DNA of 64,000 nt, from positions 124,001 to 188,000 of the forward strand of contig NZ_MPZS01000003.1 in the NCBI RefSeq assembly GCF_002020135.1, written 5' to 3'. Every line of letters begins with the position of its first letter. Within the stretch, counting starts at the first letter, position 1. Of the stretch, positions 1-9,062 are shown in pieces. The notes below the pieces were generated by a model. It did not search any database, was not told the origin of the DNA, and saw nothing but the letters and a program-made list of their open reading frames with translations. This DNA comes from Thioclava marina. Lineage in GTDB: Bacteria; Pseudomonadota; Alphaproteobacteria; Rhodobacterales; Rhodobacteraceae. The position numbers and the translations under genes are program-made.

Positions 1-658
1 ACGTGTCATCTGGCTTCTTCCAACGGCAAGAAACCCCAGAAGCAGAATCTGCTTTTGGGGCGGTAATGCCGACATATCTTGAGATTTCAACGCGCCGTAG
101 CGAGCACATTTGCTCTGCGCTTAAGTGAACGCTAGGTAAGGATCACAAAGCTGTCAATAGGCGCGCATCATCGCTTCTCTCCTTCAATTCTTCAGTTGGA
201 ATTTGCTTGCTATTGAAGCCCGCTGCGAAACCCGTTGCTTGAAAATTGAGCGCAACTCGGACGCAAAGGGCGGATTCGGGTGCCGCCCGGATCTCTTTGC
301 AGGTGCTGGGGCTGATCCAGAGAGAGTGGGACTGTCACGCGCGAGAGGCATCTGCCGGGGCGCGGGCATCTTTGTTCGTGAGTCGCTGAAAGGGGAGGCC
401 TCGACGCATGTTCGGATGCGCCAGCTCCGATCGAGCGGCGCCATGTCATCAGAAGGATCGCAAGGGCCCCTCGGGCGTGCGCGTCGTGCCATCGCCGTAC
501 TGCGCCCCACTATGCGCGGTCGCGACGCCTCTCGATGGGCGCAGGCCACGACCCGCAAAACGCTCGCGAGAGATTACGCGAATATGCTGTACTGCCCTAG
601 ATGCTTGATTTTCCGGCGGTGCCTTCGCTAGATCAGGCGAGATGAGGAGGCAGGCCCG
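1..658. other. Left-end region without a recognised gene
   Basis: No convincing coding region is visible before the GTG at 659. The first ~250 bases are clearly less GC-rich than the rest and lack the strong G/C third-position bias of neighbouring genes. One frame is open from the window edge (3) to a TGA at 126-128 and could be the last ~41 codons of an upstream gene, but I do not recognise it and its codon use is unlike the neighbours. The longer open frames at 184-631 on both strands are arginine- and proline-rich with no recognisable motif, so I treat them as chance frames. The stretch may be degenerate or recently acquired intergenic DNA. Confidence 0.5.
34..60. repeat. 13-bp inverted repeat (hairpin)
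   Basis: Arms CCCCAGAAGCAGA and TCTGCTTTTGGGG are complementary except at one position and are separated by a single A, so the folded form would be an 11-bp stem with a 5-nt loop. No T-run follows on the plus strand. It could be the terminator of a gene that ends left of the window, but this is not demonstrable here. Confidence 0.4.
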
Positions 659-1387
659 GTGCTGATACAGGTTGGACAGGCGCGCACGATCGCGGTCGAT
701 CTCCGGCTGGCGATCTGGTTGTCGCTGGTTGCCGGTGCCGTCAATGCCGCCGGGTTCCGCGCCTTGGGCTATTTCTCGGCCAATATGACGGGCAATGTCT
801 CGACGGCCTCGGATATGCTCGCGCTTGGACGGTTCGCGGGCGCATTCTGGCTTTTGATGTTGCTGGCGGCCTTCGTGTTCGGAGCCTTTGTCTCCGGGCT
901 GCTGATCGCCGCCGGCGAACGGCGCAATCTGCGCGGGATCTATGCTTTCTCCATCCTGTTGGAGGCGGGTCTTCTGGTGGGGCTTGCGCTGCTGGACGTG
1001 ACCTGGTCGGCGCAGGCGGGCGGGCAGTTGATGATGGTGGGTCTGAGCATGCTGATGGGGCTGCAGAACGCCGCGACCACGAAAATCTCCGACGCGAAGG
1101 TGCGCACCAGCCATGTCTCGGGGATCGCGACCGATCTCGGCCTGGAGCTGGCGGAACTCTCGCGCGGGCGGGCGGCGCTCGATCCGGCGCGGCGCGACGT
1201 GCTGCTCGCAAGGCTGGTTCTGCATCTCGCGACGTTGTTTGCGTTCTTCGGCGGCGGGATTTCGGGGGTTTGGGGCTACGAGCAGATCGGGCCGATGGTC
1301 TTCGTGATCATCGCGGCGCTGCTGATGCTGATCGCGCTGCCCGAATTGCGCAAGGCCTATCGCTCCGGCGAGAATGGGCGCGGGTAA
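659..1387 (+). CDS. YoaK family (DUF1275) membrane protein
   Basis: A 242-residue hydrophobic protein with about six membrane segments. The N-terminal half carries the hallmark of the family: a small-residue-rich helix (SLVAGAVNAAGF) followed by the conserved SANMTGNVS stretch near residues 40-50. A second conserved block, GLQNAATTKISDAKVRTSHV, lies in the middle. Length agrees with the family (~220-250 aa). The GTG start at 659 is chosen because AGGAGG sits at 645-650 with good spacing. The function of DUF1275 proteins is not established; they are inner-membrane proteins of unknown substrate. The gene stands alone, with about 140 bp before the helicase downstream. Confidence 0.85.
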   Translation: MLIQVGQARTIAVDLRLAIWLSLVAGAVNAAGFRALGYFSANMTGNVSTASDMLALGRFAGAFWLLMLLAAFVFGAFVSGLLIAAGERRNLRGIYAFSILLEAGLLVGLALLDVTWSAQAGGQLMMVGLSMLMGLQNAATTKISDAKVRTSHVSGIATDLGLELAELSRGRAALDPARRDVLLARLVLHLATLFAFFGGGISGVWGYEQIGPMVFVIIAALLMLIALPELRKAYRSGENGRG

Positions 1388-1527
1388 CGCAATGCACCGC
1401 CGATTATGGGCCGCTTGCAAAGAATAAAGTATACATTCGCAAAAAGACCCGCTATGGACGCGCTTTCCGTCGCGCCCTGCGACCCTGCGCGGCACGGCTC
1501 GCCGCACTCGACTGGACTTCTCCTCAT

Positions 1528-3573
1528 ATGATCTCTCCCCTTTCCGAAGCGCTCGCCGAGCGCGGTTACGACACACTCACCCCGGTGCAGGAGGCGGTGA
1601 TCGCCCCCGAGCTTGCAGGGTCGGACCTGCTGGTCTCGGCGCAGACGGGGTCGGGCAAGACGGTGGGGTTCGGGCTTGCGATCGCGCCGACGCTGCTGGG
1701 CGAGGCGGAGAAATTCGGCCCGCCCGCGGTCCCGCTGGCGCTGGTCGTGGCGCCGACGCGCGAACTGGCCTTCCAGGTCATGCGCGAACTGAGCTGGCTT
1801 TACGCCAAGACCGGCGCGGTCGTGGCCTCCTGCGTGGGCGGCATGGATATCCGGCAGGAACGGCGCGCGCTTGATCGCGGCGCCCATGTCGTGGTCGGCA
1901 CGCCCGGTCGTTTGCGCGACCATATCGAGCGCGGCTCGCTCGATCTGGGCGATGTGCGCGCGGTGGTGCTCGACGAGGCCGACGAGATGCTCGATCTCGG
2001 CTTCCGCGAGGATCTGGAATTCATTCTCGGTGCGGCCCCGCAAGAGCGCCGGACGCTGCTGTTCTCGGCCACCGTCTCGCCGATGATCGCGCGGCTGGCC
2101 GAGCAGTTCCAGCGGGACGCACAGCGGATCAACACGATCGGCGCGGCCGAGCAGCATGCCGACATCTCCTATCAGGCGCTGCGCGTTGCGGCCTCCGACA
2201 GCGAGCACGCGATCTTCAACCTGCTGCGCTATCACGCTGACGAAAGCGCAATCGTCTTCGCCAATACCCGTGCAGCGGTGACGCATCTCACGACGCGGCT
2301 TGGCAATCGCGGCCTCGCGACGGTGAGCCTTTCGGGTGAACTGAGCCAGGCCGAACGCAGCCATGCGCTGCAAGCGATGCGCGACGGGCGGGCGCGGGTT
2401 TGCGTGGCGACCGATGTGGCCGCGCGCGGGATCGACCTGCCCAAGCTCAGCCTCGTGATCCATGCCGATCTGCCGACCAATACCGAGACGCTCCTGCACC
2501 GTTCGGGCCGCACGGGCCGGGCCGGGCGCAAGGGGATCTCGGCGCTCATCGTGCCGCCGAAGATGGTCAAGCGCGCCGAGCGCTTGCTGAAATGGGCGAA
2601 GATCGATGCGGAATGGGGGTTCGCGCCCTCGGCTGACGAGATCCTGCGCCGCGACGAGGAACGGCTGATGTCCGATCCGTCCTGGGAGGCGCCGCTGACC
2701 GAGGAAGAGACCGCTTTCGCCGAGCGCCTGCTCGCGCAGCGCAGCCCCGAGGTGGTCGCGGCGGCTTTCCTGCGCCTGCACCAGTCGCGCCATGCCGCCC
2801 CCGAGGATCTTCTGCCGCCGGAGACGAAACCCGCCCGCGAAGAGCGTGATTTCGGGCCGAGCCGCTGGTTCGCGCTTTCGGTAGGGCGCGATGACCGGGC
2901 CGAGCCGCGCTGGCTGTTGCCGGTTTTGCGTCGCGCGGCCGATCTCGAGCGCAACGCGATCGGCGCGATCCGCATTCAGCAGAGCGAGACCTTCGTGGAA
3001 ATCGCGGAGTCGAGCGCCGAGCAGTTCCTGGGCGCACTCGACGCCGAGGGAGCGCTGACCGAGGAGATCTCGGTGCGTCCGCTTGACGGTCCGCCGAATT
3101 TCCAACGTGGCCGCTCCCCGCGCCCCGAAGGCGGCAAGCCGCGCTTCGAGGGCAAGAAGCCGCGCCCGGACCGTCCCGCGCGCAAGTTCGACGACGCCCC
3201 CAAGCCCGAGCGCAAACCCAAGCCCGCGCCGGAGCGTCCGAAATCCTGGGAGCCGAGGGAAGAGGGGGGCAAGCCGTCGAAATTCGCCAAGGCGGCTCCG
3301 AAGGCAGAGGGCAAGCGCAAGGCAAAATGGGCCCCCGAGACCGAGGCGCTCGACCTGCCCGAGTTCGATGGCGAACCCGCGCGCAAGCCCGCGCCCTCGG
3401 GCAAGGGGGCGAAATACGCGCCGCGCAAGCCGGCGGGCGGAAAAGGTGGAAAACCGTTCAAGAAGGGCAAGCCCGGCGCTGCCGGGGACGGAAAACCCTT
3501 CAAGGGCGGTGCAAAACCCTCGCGCAAGCCGCGCGCCAGCGGCAATGACGCGCCGCGCCGACCGAAGCGCTGA
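1528..3573 (+). CDS. DEAD-box ATP-dependent RNA helicase with DbpA-like domain
   Basis: A 681-residue RNA helicase expected to unwind structured RNA in the cytoplasm. Visible motifs: a Q motif (TPVQEAVI, ~18-25), Walker A AQTGSGKT (38-45), PTREL (77-81), TPGR (125-128), DEAD (149-152), SAT (180-182), and HRSGRTGRAG (324-333). Residues ~446-520 resemble the DbpA/CsdA RNA-binding fold. From ~524 the tail is a long, disordered Lys/Pro/Gly/Arg-rich stretch typical of RNA chaperone helicases. The domain order resembles DeaD/CsdA. The ATG at 1528 is preferred because the Q motif begins shortly after it; the frame stays open upstream to about 1270 and no strong Shine-Dalgarno is visible, so the start is uncertain. 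An AT-rich stretch at 1420-1440 may hold the promoter. Confidence 0.9.
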   Translation: MISPLSEALAERGYDTLTPVQEAVIAPELAGSDLLVSAQTGSGKTVGFGLAIAPTLLGEAEKFGPPAVPLALVVAPTRELAFQVMRELSWLYAKTGAVVASCVGGMDIRQERRALDRGAHVVVGTPGRLRDHIERGSLDLGDVRAVVLDEADEMLDLGFREDLEFILGAAPQERRTLLFSATVSPMIARLAEQFQRDAQRINTIGAAEQHADISYQALRVAASDSEHAIFNLLRYHADESAIVFANTRAAVTHLTTRLGNRGLATVSLSGELSQAERSHALQAMRDGRARVCVATDVAARGIDLPKLSLVIHADLPTNTETLLHRSGRTGRAGRKGISALIVPPKMVKRAERLLKWAKIDAEWGFAPSADEILRRDEERLMSDPSWEAPLTEEETAFAERLLAQRSPEVVAAAFLRLHQSRHAAPEDLLPPETKPAREERDFGPSRWFALSVGRDDRAEPRWLLPVLRRAADLERNAIGAIRIQQSETFVEIAESSAEQFLGALDAEGALTEEISVRPLDGPPNFQRGRSPRPEGGKPRFEGKKPRPDRPARKFDDAPKPERKPKPAPERPKSWEPREEGGKPSKFAKAAPKAEGKRKAKWAPETEALDLPEFDGEPARKPAPSGKGAKYAPRKPAGGKGGKPFKKGKPGAAGDGKPFKGGAKPSRKPRASGNDAPRRPKR

Positions 3574-3592
3574 CCTCTCTAAACAGCTGACG

Positions 3593-3628
3593 AAAACGCC
3601 CTCCTTGCCGGGGGCGTTTTTCTTTTTT
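3593..3628 (+). terminator. Rho-independent terminator after the helicase gene
   Basis: A 9-bp stem, AAAACGCCC (3593-3601) with GGGCGTTTT (3612-3620), is followed by a T-rich tract to 3628. It lies 19 bases after the helicase stop codon. Confidence 0.9.
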
Positions 3629-3720
3629 GCCAAGCTGGCGCGCAAGGAAGCCCTCTCGCCCGCCCACTCGACGCGCCTCATCGTCACCCGCGCCCAGAGC
3701 CGCTTTCGATCTCTGGGCAC

Positions 3721-3749
3721 TTGACGCGACTCACTTTGCCTGAGTAAAT
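3721..3749 (+). promoter_or_regulatory. Candidate sigma-70 promoter of the liu operon
   Basis: A TTGACG -35 hexamer at 3721-3726 is followed by a 17-bp spacer and a GTAAAT -10-like hexamer at 3744-3749, about 36 bp before the isovaleryl-CoA dehydrogenase start. The -10 overlaps the palindrome at 3749-3762. Confidence 0.5.
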
Positions 3750-3762
3750 GAACGAGCGTTCA
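3749..3762. promoter_or_regulatory. Palindromic operator candidate upstream of the liu operon
   Basis: TGAACGAGCGTTCA is a perfect 6-bp inverted repeat with a 2-bp centre. Its position at the -10/+1 of the predicted promoter is typical of a repressor site, and its form resembles TetR-family operators. Fatty-acid and branched-chain acyl-CoA degradation genes in proteobacteria are often controlled by TetR or MerR family repressors; which one acts here is inference, and no regulator gene is adjacent. Confidence 0.5.
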
Positions 3763-3784
3763 ATAAACCGGGGGAGGAGATCCG

Positions 3785-4945
3785 ATGTTCGCAGGCTCGA
3801 TGGAGTTCGATCTGGGCGAGGATATCGCCGCACTTCGTGACATGGTGCGCCGCTGGGCGGCGGAACGGGTGGCGCCGATCGCGGCGAAGACCGATCTGGA
3901 CAATGAATTCCCCAATGAGCTCTGGACCGAGATGGGGGAGCTTGGTCTGCTCGGGATCACTGTCTCCGAGGAATATGGCGGGGCAGGGATGGGCTATCTC
4001 GCCCATGTGGTCGCAACCGAAGAGATCGCGCGGGCTTCGGCCTCGATCGCGCTCAGCTACGGCGCGCATTCGAACCTCTGTGTGAACCAGATCAAGCTGA
4101 ACGGGTCGGAAGAGCAGAAGAAGAAATACCTCCCCGGGTTGATCGCCGGGACGAGCGTCGGCGCGCTGGCCATGTCGGAATCGGGCGCAGGTTCGGACGT
4201 GGTGGGCATGAAGCTCAAGGCCGAGAAGCGCAACGGCTACTATGTGCTCAACGGTCATAAATACTGGATCACCAACGGGCCGGATGCCGATACGCTCGTG
4301 GTCTATGCGAAGACCGACCCGGAGGCCGGGAGCAAAGGCATCACCGCCTTCATCGTGGAAAAAGACTTCAAGGGCTTCTCCACCTCCAAGCATTTCGACA
4401 AGCTCGGCATGCGCGGCTCGAACACGGCGCAGCTCTTCTTCGAGGATTGCGAAGTGCCCTTCGAAAACGTGCTGGGTGCGGAAGGCAAGGGCGTGCGCGT
4501 TCTGATGTCGGGTCTCGATTATGAGCGCGTCGTGCTCTCGGGCATCGGCACCGGTATCATGATGGCCTGTCTGGACGAGGTCGTGCCCTATTCCAAGGAG
4601 CGCCAGCAATTCGGCCAGCCGATCGGGAATTTCCAGCTCATGCAGGCCAAGATCGCCGATATGTATGTCGCGATGAACACCGCGCGCGCCTATACCTACG
4701 AGGTTGCCAAGGCCTGCGATCGCGGCGCGGTGACGCGTCAGGACGCGGCGGCGACGGTGCTCTATGCGTCCGAGCAGGCGATGGTGCAGGCGCATCAGGC
4801 GGTTCAGGCGCTGGGCGGGGCCGGGTTCCTCAACGATTCCAACGTCTCGCGCCTGTTCCGTGACGCCAAGCTGATGGAGATCGGCGCGGGCACCTCGGAA
4901 ATTCGTCGGATGTTGATCGGCCGCGAGATCATGGGGGGCGCGTGA
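3785..4945 (+). CDS. ivd: Isovaleryl-CoA dehydrogenase
   Basis: A 386-residue FAD-dependent acyl-CoA dehydrogenase that oxidises isovaleryl-CoA to 3-methylcrotonyl-CoA in leucine breakdown, passing electrons to electron-transfer flavoprotein. The family signature [10 protein letters not shown] is at 129-138, the flavin segment GHKYWITNG at 157-165, and the C-terminal QALGGAGF motif is present. The catalytic base of isovaleryl-CoA dehydrogenases sits in a helix motif seen here as [10 protein letters not shown], giving Glu247 as the candidate; this position separates the family from most other acyl-CoA dehydrogenases. GGAGGAG precedes the ATG. It is the first gene of the liu operon, followed directly by an LprI-like gene and the methylcrotonyl-CoA carboxylase genes, which supports the substrate assignment. 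Confidence 0.95.
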   Translation: MFAGSMEFDLGEDIAALRDMVRRWAAERVAPIAAKTDLDNEFPNELWTEMGELGLLGITVSEEYGGAGMGYLAHVVATEEIARASASIALSYGAHSNLCVNQIKLNGSEEQKKKYLPGLIAGTSVGALAMSESGAGSDVVGMKLKAEKRNGYYVLNGHKYWITNGPDADTLVVYAKTDPEAGSKGITAFIVEKDFKGFSTSKHFDKLGMRGSNTAQLFFEDCEVPFENVLGAEGKGVRVLMSGLDYERVVLSGIGTGIMMACLDEVVPYSKERQQFGQPIGNFQLMQAKIADMYVAMNTARAYTYEVAKACDRGAVTRQDAAATVLYASEQAMVQAHQAVQALGGAGFLNDSNVSRLFRDAKLMEIGAGTSEIRRMLIGREIMGGA

Positions 4946-5412
4946 TGCGCCCTCTGGCGATCCCTCTCGCATTGGCGCTGATGGCCGCCCCGGCCTTCGC
5001 GCAGGAGCCGCAGGTCGATCCGGCCACGGTCCGCGCCTGTTTTGACGATGCAAGGGGCACCACACCGGATTGCATCGGTGAGGCCGCCGCAGCCTGCCAG
5101 GCACAGCCGGGCGGGGAGACGACGCTGGGCATCTCGGCCTGCCTTCAGGGCGAGGCGCAGGCTTGGGACGATCTGCTGAACGCGCAATACAAGGGTGTGC
5201 GAGCGCGGCTGCTCGAACAGGGCGGCACCGAGTTGGCGGACCAACTGCTTGATGCGCAGCGCACCTGGATCGCCTTCCGCGATGCCGATTGCGGGCTGAT
5301 CTATTCGATCTGGGCCGAGGGTTCGATCCGCACCGTGATGGCGTCCGACTGTTATCTTCACAAGACCGCGCAGCGTGCTTTGGAGCTGCGCGATATGGGG
5401 AGCATGGAATGA
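4945..5412 (+). CDS. LprI/DUF1311 family exported protein
   Basis: A 155-residue protein with a signal peptide (residues 1 to ~20, ending APAFAQ) and a C-terminal DUF1311/LprI-type domain: a Gln-x-x-Trp-Ile-x-Phe-Arg-Asp-x-x-Cys pattern ([12 protein letters not shown]) and paired cysteines. LprI-type proteins include periplasmic lysozyme inhibitors, but for most members the role is unknown. The ATG at 4945 overlaps the ivd stop (TGATG); a GTG one codon earlier is possible. Its end overlaps the next gene as ATGA, so it is translationally coupled on both sides inside a cytoplasmic catabolic operon, an odd place for a periplasmic protein. Family assignment is good; function is unknown. Confidence 0.8.
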   Translation: MRPLAIPLALALMAAPAFAQEPQVDPATVRACFDDARGTTPDCIGEAAAACQAQPGGETTLGISACLQGEAQAWDDLLNAQYKGVRARLLEQGGTELADQLLDAQRTWIAFRDADCGLIYSIWAEGSIRTVMASDCYLHKTAQRALELRDMGSME

Positions 5413-7013
5413 AACTGTCCTCTCAGGTTCTCACCTCCTCGGAGGGGTTTGCGAAAAACCGCACCGCGCATCTCGAGGCGCTCGCCACGGTGCGCGCGGC
5501 GGCCGAGGCCGCGGCGGCAGGTGGCGGCCCGGCTTCGCTCGAACGGCACCTGTCGCGTGGCAAGATGGCCCCTCGCGAGCGGGTGGCGGGGCTCCTGGAT
5601 CCCGGTTCCCCCTTCCTCGAAGTGGGCGCGACGGCGGCACATGACATGTATGGCAATGCCGCCCCCTGCGCGGGCGTGATCGCCGGGATCGGCCGCGTGA
5701 TGGGGCAAGAGGTCATGGTGGTCGCCAACGACGCCACCGTGAAGGGCGGCACCTATTACCCGCTGACGGTAAAGAAGCACCTGCGCGCTCAGGAGATCGC
5801 CGAGGAAAACCATCTGCCCTGCATCTATCTCGTCGACTCGGGCGGCGCGAACCTGCCCAATCAGGACGAGGTCTTCCCCGATCGCGACCATTTCGGGCGC
5901 ATCTTCTTCAATCAGGCGCGGATGTCGGCCAAGGGCATCGCCCAGATCGCCGTGGTGATGGGCTCGTGCACGGCTGGCGGCGCCTATGTGCCCGCGATGT
6001 CGGATGTGACGATCATCGTGAAGGAACAGGGCACGATCTTCCTCGCCGGTCCCCCGCTGGTGAAAGCCGCGACGGGCGAGGTGGTCAGCGCCGAAGACTT
6101 AGGCGGCGGCGACGTGCATACGCGGCTCTCGGGCGTGGCCGATTACCTCGCCGAGGATGACGCCCATGCGCTGGCGCTTGCGCGTCGCGCGGTCGGCTCG
6201 CTCAACCGTGCCAAGCCCTCCACAGTGAACTGGCAGTCGCCCGAAGAGCCCGCCTACGACCCCGAAGAAATCCTCGGCGTCGTCCCGGCAGACCTTCGCA
6301 CCCCCTACGACATCCGCGAGGTCATCGCCCGCATCGTCGACGGCTCGCGTTTCGACGAATTCAAACCGCGCTTCGGCGAGACCATCGTGACCGGTTTCGC
6401 CCATGTGAAAGGCTGCCCGGTGGGGATCGTCGCCAATAACGGCGTGCTCTTCTCGGAAGCCGCGCAGAAGGCCGCGCATTTCATCGAACTGTGCTCGCAA
6501 CGTTCGGTGCCGCTTGTTTTCCTGCAAAACATCACCGGCTTCATGGTCGGCCGTAAGTACGAAAACGAGGGCATCGCGCGCCACGGCGCCAAGATGGTCA
6601 CCGCCGTCGCCACGACCTCGGTCCCGAAGATCACGATGCTGGTCGGCGGCTCCTTCGGGGCGGGCAATTACGGCATGGCCGGTCGCGCCTATTCGCCGCG
6701 CTTCCTCTGGACGTGGCCCAATTCGCGCATCTCTGTGATGGGCGGCGAACAGGCCGCGGGCGTGCTCGCCACCGTCAAACGCGACGGGATCGAGCGCAAG
6801 GGCGGCCAATGGTCCGCCGAGGAAGAGGCCGAATTCAAACGCCCCACCATCGAGATGTTCGAGCGCCAGTCGCACCCGCTCTACGCCTCGGCGCGGCTCT
6901 GGGATGACGGCATCATCGACCCGCGCAAATCGCGTGAGGTGCTGGCGCTCTCGCTTTCCGCCGCGCTCAACGCGCCGATCGAACCGACCCGCTTCGGCGT
7001 GTTCCGGATGTAA
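5409..7013 (+). CDS. mccB: Methylcrotonyl-CoA carboxylase, carboxyltransferase (beta) subunit
   Basis: A 534-residue carboxyltransferase that transfers the carboxyl group from biotin to 3-methylcrotonyl-CoA, forming 3-methylglutaconyl-CoA. Features of the family are visible: [20 protein letters not shown] near the N terminus, the crotonase-fold acyl-CoA-binding stretch [28 protein letters not shown], and the C-terminal [16 protein letters not shown] glycine-rich motif followed by a conserved [13 protein letters not shown]. Length is as expected (~535). The ATG at 5409 overlaps the stop of the preceding gene by four bases. It is paired with the biotin-carrying subunit downstream after a 132-bp gap that contains repeated hairpin DNA. 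Distinction from the propionyl-CoA carboxylase beta subunit rests on these motifs and on the ivd/HMG-CoA lyase context. Confidence 0.93.
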   Translation: MKLSSQVLTSSEGFAKNRTAHLEALATVRAAAEAAAAGGGPASLERHLSRGKMAPRERVAGLLDPGSPFLEVGATAAHDMYGNAAPCAGVIAGIGRVMGQEVMVVANDATVKGGTYYPLTVKKHLRAQEIAEENHLPCIYLVDSGGANLPNQDEVFPDRDHFGRIFFNQARMSAKGIAQIAVVMGSCTAGGAYVPAMSDVTIIVKEQGTIFLAGPPLVKAATGEVVSAEDLGGGDVHTRLSGVADYLAEDDAHALALARRAVGSLNRAKPSTVNWQSPEEPAYDPEEILGVVPADLRTPYDIREVIARIVDGSRFDEFKPRFGETIVTGFAHVKGCPVGIVANNGVLFSEAAQKAAHFIELCSQRSVPLVFLQNITGFMVGRKYENEGIARHGAKMVTAVATTSVPKITMLVGGSFGAGNYGMAGRAYSPRFLWTWPNSRISVMGGEQAAGVLATVKRDGIERKGGQWSAEEEAEFKRPTIEMFERQSHPLYASARLWDDGIIDPRKSREVLALSLSAALNAPIEPTRFGVFRM

Positions 7014-7020
7014 GTTTTTC

Positions 7021-7117
7021 GCCTCCGGCGGAGATATTTCGAGCAAGATGAAAACCGCATTTCATCTTGCCCGAAAATACCTCGGGGGGCTCGCAGCGCG
7101 AGCGGGGGCAGCGCCCC
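7021..7117. repeat. Intergenic hairpin repeat element (copy 1)
   Basis: The gap between mccB and mccA holds two inverted copies of one motif, AGATATTT followed by CAAGATGAAA. The central arms GCAAGATGAAA (7043-7053) and TTTCATCTTGC (7060-7070) are perfect, and the pairing extends imperfectly to about 7035-7079. A GC-rich hairpin (GGGGGCAGCGCCCCC, ~7104-7118) follows. The outer part matches the stretch at ~58004-58052 downstream of gap1, so this is a dispersed repeat. The position after a stop codon suggests a role in attenuation or 3'-end protection between the two carboxylase genes; that is inference. Confidence 0.6.
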
Positions 7118-7145
7118 CTCCGACGCTCTCAAGAGGGAGACCGAC

Positions 7146-9062
7146 ATGTTTTCCAAGATCCTGATTGCCAATCGCGGGGAAATCGCCTGCCGCGTGATGG
7201 AGACCGCGCGAAAGCTTGGCGTCGCGAGCGTGGCCGTCTTTTCCGAGGCCGACGCGCAGGCGCGCCATGTCGCGATGGCCGATGAAGCCGTGGCGATCGG
7301 CGGCCCGGCGCCGAAAGACAGCTACCTGCGCGGTGATGTTATCATCGCGGCGGCGAAGCAGACCGGTGCGCAGGCGATCCATCCGGGCTACGGGTTCCTC
7401 TCCGAGAACCCCGATTTTGTCGAGGCCGTCGAGGCGGCGGGGCTCACCTTCATCGGCCCTTCGGCCAAGGCGATCCGCGCGATGGGGCTCAAGGATGCGG
7501 CCAAGGAGTTGATGGAAAAGGCAGGCGTGCCCGTCGTGCCGGGCTACCACGGCGAGAACCAGGACCCCGAGCATCTTTCCGGCGCGGCAGACACGATCGG
7601 CTACCCGGTCCTGATCAAGGCCGTCGCGGGCGGCGGCGGCAAGGGGATGCGGCTCGTCGAGAAACCGTCCGAGTTCGCCGATGCGTTGGCCTCGGCGCAG
7701 GGAGAGGCGCAGACCGCTTTCGGCAACCCCGCCGTTCTGATCGAGAAATACATCGGCTCGCCGCGCCATATCGAGGTGCAGGTCTTCGGCGATGGCGAAA
7801 AGGCCGTGCATCTGTTCGAGCGCGACTGCTCGCTCCAGCGCCGCCACCAGAAGGTGATCGAGGAGGCCCCCGCGCCGGGCATGACGCCCGAGATGCGCGA
7901 CGCGATGGGGCAGGCCGCGACGCGCGCGGCCGAGGCCATCGGTTATAAGGGCGCGGGCACGATCGAATTCATTGTGGACGGCTCGGACGGGCTGCGGCCC
8001 GACCGGTTCTGGTTCATGGAGATGAACACCCGCCTCCAGGTAGAGCATCCCGTGACCGAGGCGATCACCGGGGTCGACCTGGTCGAATGGCAGCTGCGGG
8101 TGGCCTCGGGCGAGCCGCTGCCCTGTGCCCAAGAGGATCTGACGATTACCGGCCATGCGTTCGAGGCCCGCCTTTACGCCGAGGACGTGCCCGCGGGGTT
8201 CCTGCCCGCGACCGGGACGCTCTCGCATCTGCGCTTCGCCGAGGGTTGCCGCGCCGATACCGGTGTGCGCACCGGTGACACGATCAGCCCGTGGTATGAT
8301 CCGATGATCGCGAAGGTCATCACCCATGGTCCGACCCGCGCCACCGCGCTGGGGCAGCTCGCCCGCGCGCTAGAAGAGACCGAGGTGGCGGGGACGGTGA
8401 CGAACCTCGCCTTCCTTGCACGGCTCGCGCGGCATGAGGGCTTCGCGGCCGGAAAGGTCGATACCGGGCTGATCGGGCGCGAGATCGACACGCTTTCGGC
8501 GCCCGTCGCCACGCCTGCCGCCGCCAAGGCGCTGGGGGTGATCGCGGCGGCCGGGCTTTGGGAGGCGGAGGCGAGCGGCTTCAACCTTTGGGGCGCACCG
8601 CGCCGGGCTGTCCCGTTCGAGGAAGAGGCCGCGATCCGCGTGCAGGGCCCGGGCCATGTCACGGTCGAGCTGGGCGAGGCGTCGCATGACTGCGTGCTCG
8701 CCGAGGATGGCTGGCGCGTCGATGGCGCGAAGACCGGCGCGCGGATGGCGCGCGAAGCGGATGCGGTGACGATCTTCCTGCATGGCGCGCATCGTTTCGA
8801 GATCCCCGATCCTCTGGCGCGCGGCAGCGATGCCGAGGCCTCGGACCTGACGCTCGCCCCGATGCCGGGGCTGGTGAAAGCGGTCTTCGTCGAGGCGGGG
8901 CAGCAGGTGTCCGCGGGCGACCGGCTCGCGATTATGGAGGCGATGAAGATGGAGCACACGATGCTCGCCGCGCGCGATGGTGTGGTGGCCGAGGTGCTCG
9001 TCACCGCAGGCGCGCAGGTCGAGGCGGGCGCGGCGCTGATCCGGCTGGAGGAAGAGGAATGA
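7146..9062 (+). CDS. mccA: Methylcrotonyl-CoA carboxylase, biotin-carrying (alpha) subunit
   Basis: A 638-residue biotin-dependent enzyme. The N-terminal biotin carboxylase domain begins with the standard ILIANRGEIACR and uses ATP and bicarbonate to carboxylate biotin. It carries the glycine-rich ATP loop AGGGGKGMRLV, and MNTRLQVEHPVTE in the catalytic core. The C-terminal ~70 residues form a biotinyl carrier domain with EAMKMEH; the biotinylated lysine is Lys601. The central BT linker region is typical of 3-methylcrotonyl-CoA and propionyl-CoA carboxylases. Together with mccB it makes 3-methylglutaconyl-CoA. It needs the biotin ligase, a candidate for which is encoded at 29.3 kb. The last codons overlap the GST gene as ATGA. 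Confidence 0.94.
   Translation: MFSKILIANRGEIACRVMETARKLGVASVAVFSEADAQARHVAMADEAVAIGGPAPKDSYLRGDVIIAAAKQTGAQAIHPGYGFLSENPDFVEAVEAAGLTFIGPSAKAIRAMGLKDAAKELMEKAGVPVVPGYHGENQDPEHLSGAADTIGYPVLIKAVAGGGGKGMRLVEKPSEFADALASAQGEAQTAFGNPAVLIEKYIGSPRHIEVQVFGDGEKAVHLFERDCSLQRRHQKVIEEAPAPGMTPEMRDAMGQAATRAAEAIGYKGAGTIEFIVDGSDGLRPDRFWFMEMNTRLQVEHPVTEAITGVDLVEWQLRVASGEPLPCAQEDLTITGHAFEARLYAEDVPAGFLPATGTLSHLRFAEGCRADTGVRTGDTISPWYDPMIAKVITHGPTRATALGQLARALEETEVAGTVTNLAFLARLARHEGFAAGKVDTGLIGREIDTLSAPVATPAAAKALGVIAAAGLWEAEASGFNLWGAPRRAVPFEEEAAIRVQGPGHVTVELGEASHDCVLAEDGWRVDGAKTGARMAREADAVTIFLHGAHRFEIPDPLARGSDAEASDLTLAPMPGLVKAVFVEAGQQVSAGDRLAIMEAMKMEHTMLAARDGVVAEVLVTAGAQVEAGAALIRLEEEE

Noticed and set aside
203-631. 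A 142-codon plus-strand open frame near the left edge
   Set aside because: Arg/Cys-rich, no ribosome-binding site, no recognised domain, and atypical codon use.
1357-3720. A 787-codon minus-strand open frame opposite the first DEAD-box helicase gene
   Set aside because: Leu/Arg/Ala-rich shadow of the helicase repeat-rich tail.
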